Assembly: GCF_022899355.1 (NCBI RefSeq)
Contig: NZ_JALJCK010000005.1
Coordinates: forward strand, 452,814-516,813
From: Shinella yambaruensis
GTDB lineage: Bacteria > Pseudomonadota > Alphaproteobacteria > Rhizobiales > Rhizobiaceae
Direction: 5' to 3'
DNA: 64,000 nt
A program made the translations under genes and the position numbers. Below the pieces are notes generated by a model that was not told where the DNA came from, ran no database searches, and was given only the letters and a program-made list of their open reading frames with translations. The first letter of the stretch is position 1; the number at the start of each line of letters is the position of its first letter. Of this stretch, positions 63,046 through 64,000 are shown piece by piece.

Positions 63046-63657
63046 ATGAAGCGGGAGAAGAGGCAGGGCTCTCAGCGCGACAGCCTCAGCGACACCAAGA
63101 AGAGCCTCGGCGTCCGGCTGCGGCTCGCGCGGCAGATGAAGGGCCTGACGCTGAAGGAACTCGCCGAAAGCAGCGAATGCTCGCAGAGTCTCCTGTCGAA
63201 GGTGGAAAACGGCAAGGTCCTGCCCTCCCTCCCGATGATCCATCGCGTCGTGCAGGTGCTCGAAACCAACATCAGCTGGCTCTTCGACGAGCCGGCCGAC
63301 AACGAATCCGTCATTTTTCGCAAGGGCACGCGTCCGTTCATCACCCTCGACAGGCACAAGGGCACCTCGCGCGGCCTGATGCTCGAACGCATCATTCCCT
63401 ACAAGGACGGCCATCTCCTCCAATGCAACATCCACCACTTGGAAGTGGGCGGGCAGAGCGGGGAGACCATCACGCACGAAGGCGAGGAGGTCGGCTATGT
63501 CCTCACCGGCATCGTCGAACTGACCCTCAACGGCGACACCTTCCGCCTCGAAGCCGGAGACGGCTTCTGCTTCCGCTCGAGCATTCCCCATTCCTACCGC
63601 AATATAGGCAATGACGCAGCGAGCATCCTATGGGTTTGCACCCCACCCACGTTTTGA
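63046..63657 (+). CDS. XRE-cupin transcriptional regulator
   Basis: A 203-aa regulator with an N-terminal Cro/C1-type helix-turn-helix (about residues 20-75: L-R-L-A-R-Q-M-K-G-L-T-L-K-E-L-A...CSQSLLSKVENGKVLPSL) and a C-terminal cupin domain (H-L-E-V-G-G-Q-S-G...H-E-G-E-E-V-G-Y-V-L-T-G...F-R-S-S-I-P-H-S-Y). Such proteins sense a small metabolite through the cupin and control nearby transport and catabolic genes (PuuR-like). ATG 63046 with AAGGA upstream is preferred to a TTG at 62992 overlapping the SDR. It closes the operon 55646-63657 and may bind the dyads at 55479-55523. Confidence 0.9.
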   Translation: MKREKRQGSQRDSLSDTKKSLGVRLRLARQMKGLTLKELAESSECSQSLLSKVENGKVLPSLPMIHRVVQVLETNISWLFDEPADNESVIFRKGTRPFITLDRHKGTSRGLMLERIIPYKDGHLLQCNIHHLEVGGQSGETITHEGEEVGYVLTGIVELTLNGDTFRLEAGDGFCFRSSIPHSYRNIGNDAASILWVCTPPTF

Positions 63658-63750
63658 AGCCCTTCGCGCAAGAATGTGCAACGTTTTGGGATGTTCGGGG
63701 TGGGATGAAGCGCTGTCGGGTTAGCGCTGGGTGGGAGAGGACCGGAACGC

Positions 63751-63782
63751 AAAAAGCCCCGTCCGTGTTACGGCGGGGCTTT
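63751..63782 (-). terminator. Terminator of the rRNA operon
   Basis: Minus-strand hairpin AGCCCCG-x-CGTAACACGG-x-CGGGGCT (arms 63774-63780 and 63755-63761) followed by TTTTT, starting 4 bp after the CCA end of the tRNA. On the plus strand the same hairpin ends in CTTTGTTT and may also stop the XRE-cupin operon. Confidence 0.85.
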
Positions 63783-63785
63783 GTT

Positions 63786-63862
<77 letters not shown>

Positions 63863-63960
63863 ATATTCCGGTATTTCAAGAAGTGGGGTTTCCGCTTTTG
63901 CGGTCCTTGTCGGTTTTGGCCGATTTTGTTCCGAGAAGATTGTTTCACATTGCCTTTAGC

Positions 63961-64000
63961 AGACCTGGCAGCGACCTACTCTCCCGCGTCTTGAGACGAA
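63961..64000 (-). rRNA. rrf: 5S rRNA, 3' end only
   Basis: The last 40 bases match the 3' end of alphaproteobacterial 5S rRNA on the minus strand (CTTCGTCTCAAGACGCGGGA type, then GAGTAGGTCGCTGCCAGGTC). The gene continues past the right edge, followed presumably by 23S and 16S further right. It lies about 100 bp upstream of the tRNA-fMet gene. Confidence 0.93.

Overview
The window is GC-rich DNA from an alphaproteobacterium, most likely a member of the Rhizobiaceae (Rhizobium, Agrobacterium, Ensifer or Shinella type). The evidence is the density of solute-binding-protein ABC importers, LacI/LysR/GntR regulators beside catabolic operons, an AttEFGH-like export cluster, an AraC-type arabinonate dehydratase homologue, short intergenic repeats of the TAGAGCATTTCC type, and the end of an rRNA operon in which tRNA-fMet directly follows 5S rRNA. 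I see no insertion sequence, prophage, plasmid replication gene or CRISPR array. Almost everything is accessory nutrient uptake and breakdown.

Layout. (1) 1-5542: a minus-strand operon for a sugar-acid-type substrate (IlvD/Edd dehydratase, RraA-family protein, PotD/PotA-like importer cut by the left edge) with a divergent LacI regulator; two matching operator-like palindromes precede the two enzyme genes. (2) 5710-20196: a long minus-strand operon with a divergent LysR regulator. It holds a dipeptide-type importer whose binding protein and permeases are separated from its fused ATPase by an aldehyde dehydrogenase, an M19-like protein, a complete NitT/TauT-type importer, a CrtI-like flavoprotein and a muconolactone-isomerase-like protein; a maleate-isomerase/racemase-family enzyme sits next to the binding protein. 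(3) 20203-26091: a polar amino-acid-type importer (binding protein plus fused permease-ATPase), a Gfo/Idh/MocA dehydrogenase and a DAO-family oxidase under a LacI regulator with two tandem operators two helical turns apart.

(4) 26288-36661: a probable fructosamine (Amadori compound) cluster: FrlB-like deglycase, FrlD-like kinase, GntR regulator, ornithine-cyclodeaminase-family protein, polar amino-acid-type importer, sugar-phosphate isomerase-like protein, GlpD-like flavoprotein and a third LacI regulator. Four copies of a GAGAACGTTCTC-type operator tie these transcription units together. (5) 37157-41245: AttH-like lipocalin protein, FtsX-type permease and ATPase.

(6) 41519-55320: a short-chain amide (or urea/formamide) utilisation locus, read on the minus strand: AmiC sensor, AmiR ANTAR antiterminator, a Urt/Fmd-type ABC importer, aliphatic amidase AmiE, NCS1 permease, alpha/beta hydrolase, a MoxR AAA+ ATPase and a VWA protein of the NorQ/NorD (CbbQ/CbbO) type. 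Intrinsic terminators stand in the leader of amiC and again directly before the importer, as expected for antitermination control. (7) 55646-63657: a plus-strand dipeptide-type importer operon with an M20 amidohydrolase, an SDR and an XRE-cupin regulator; the fused ATPase has a degenerate first nucleotide-binding domain. (8) 63751-64000: terminator, tRNA-fMet and the 3' end of 5S rRNA, all on the minus strand, marking an rRNA operon that enters from the right.
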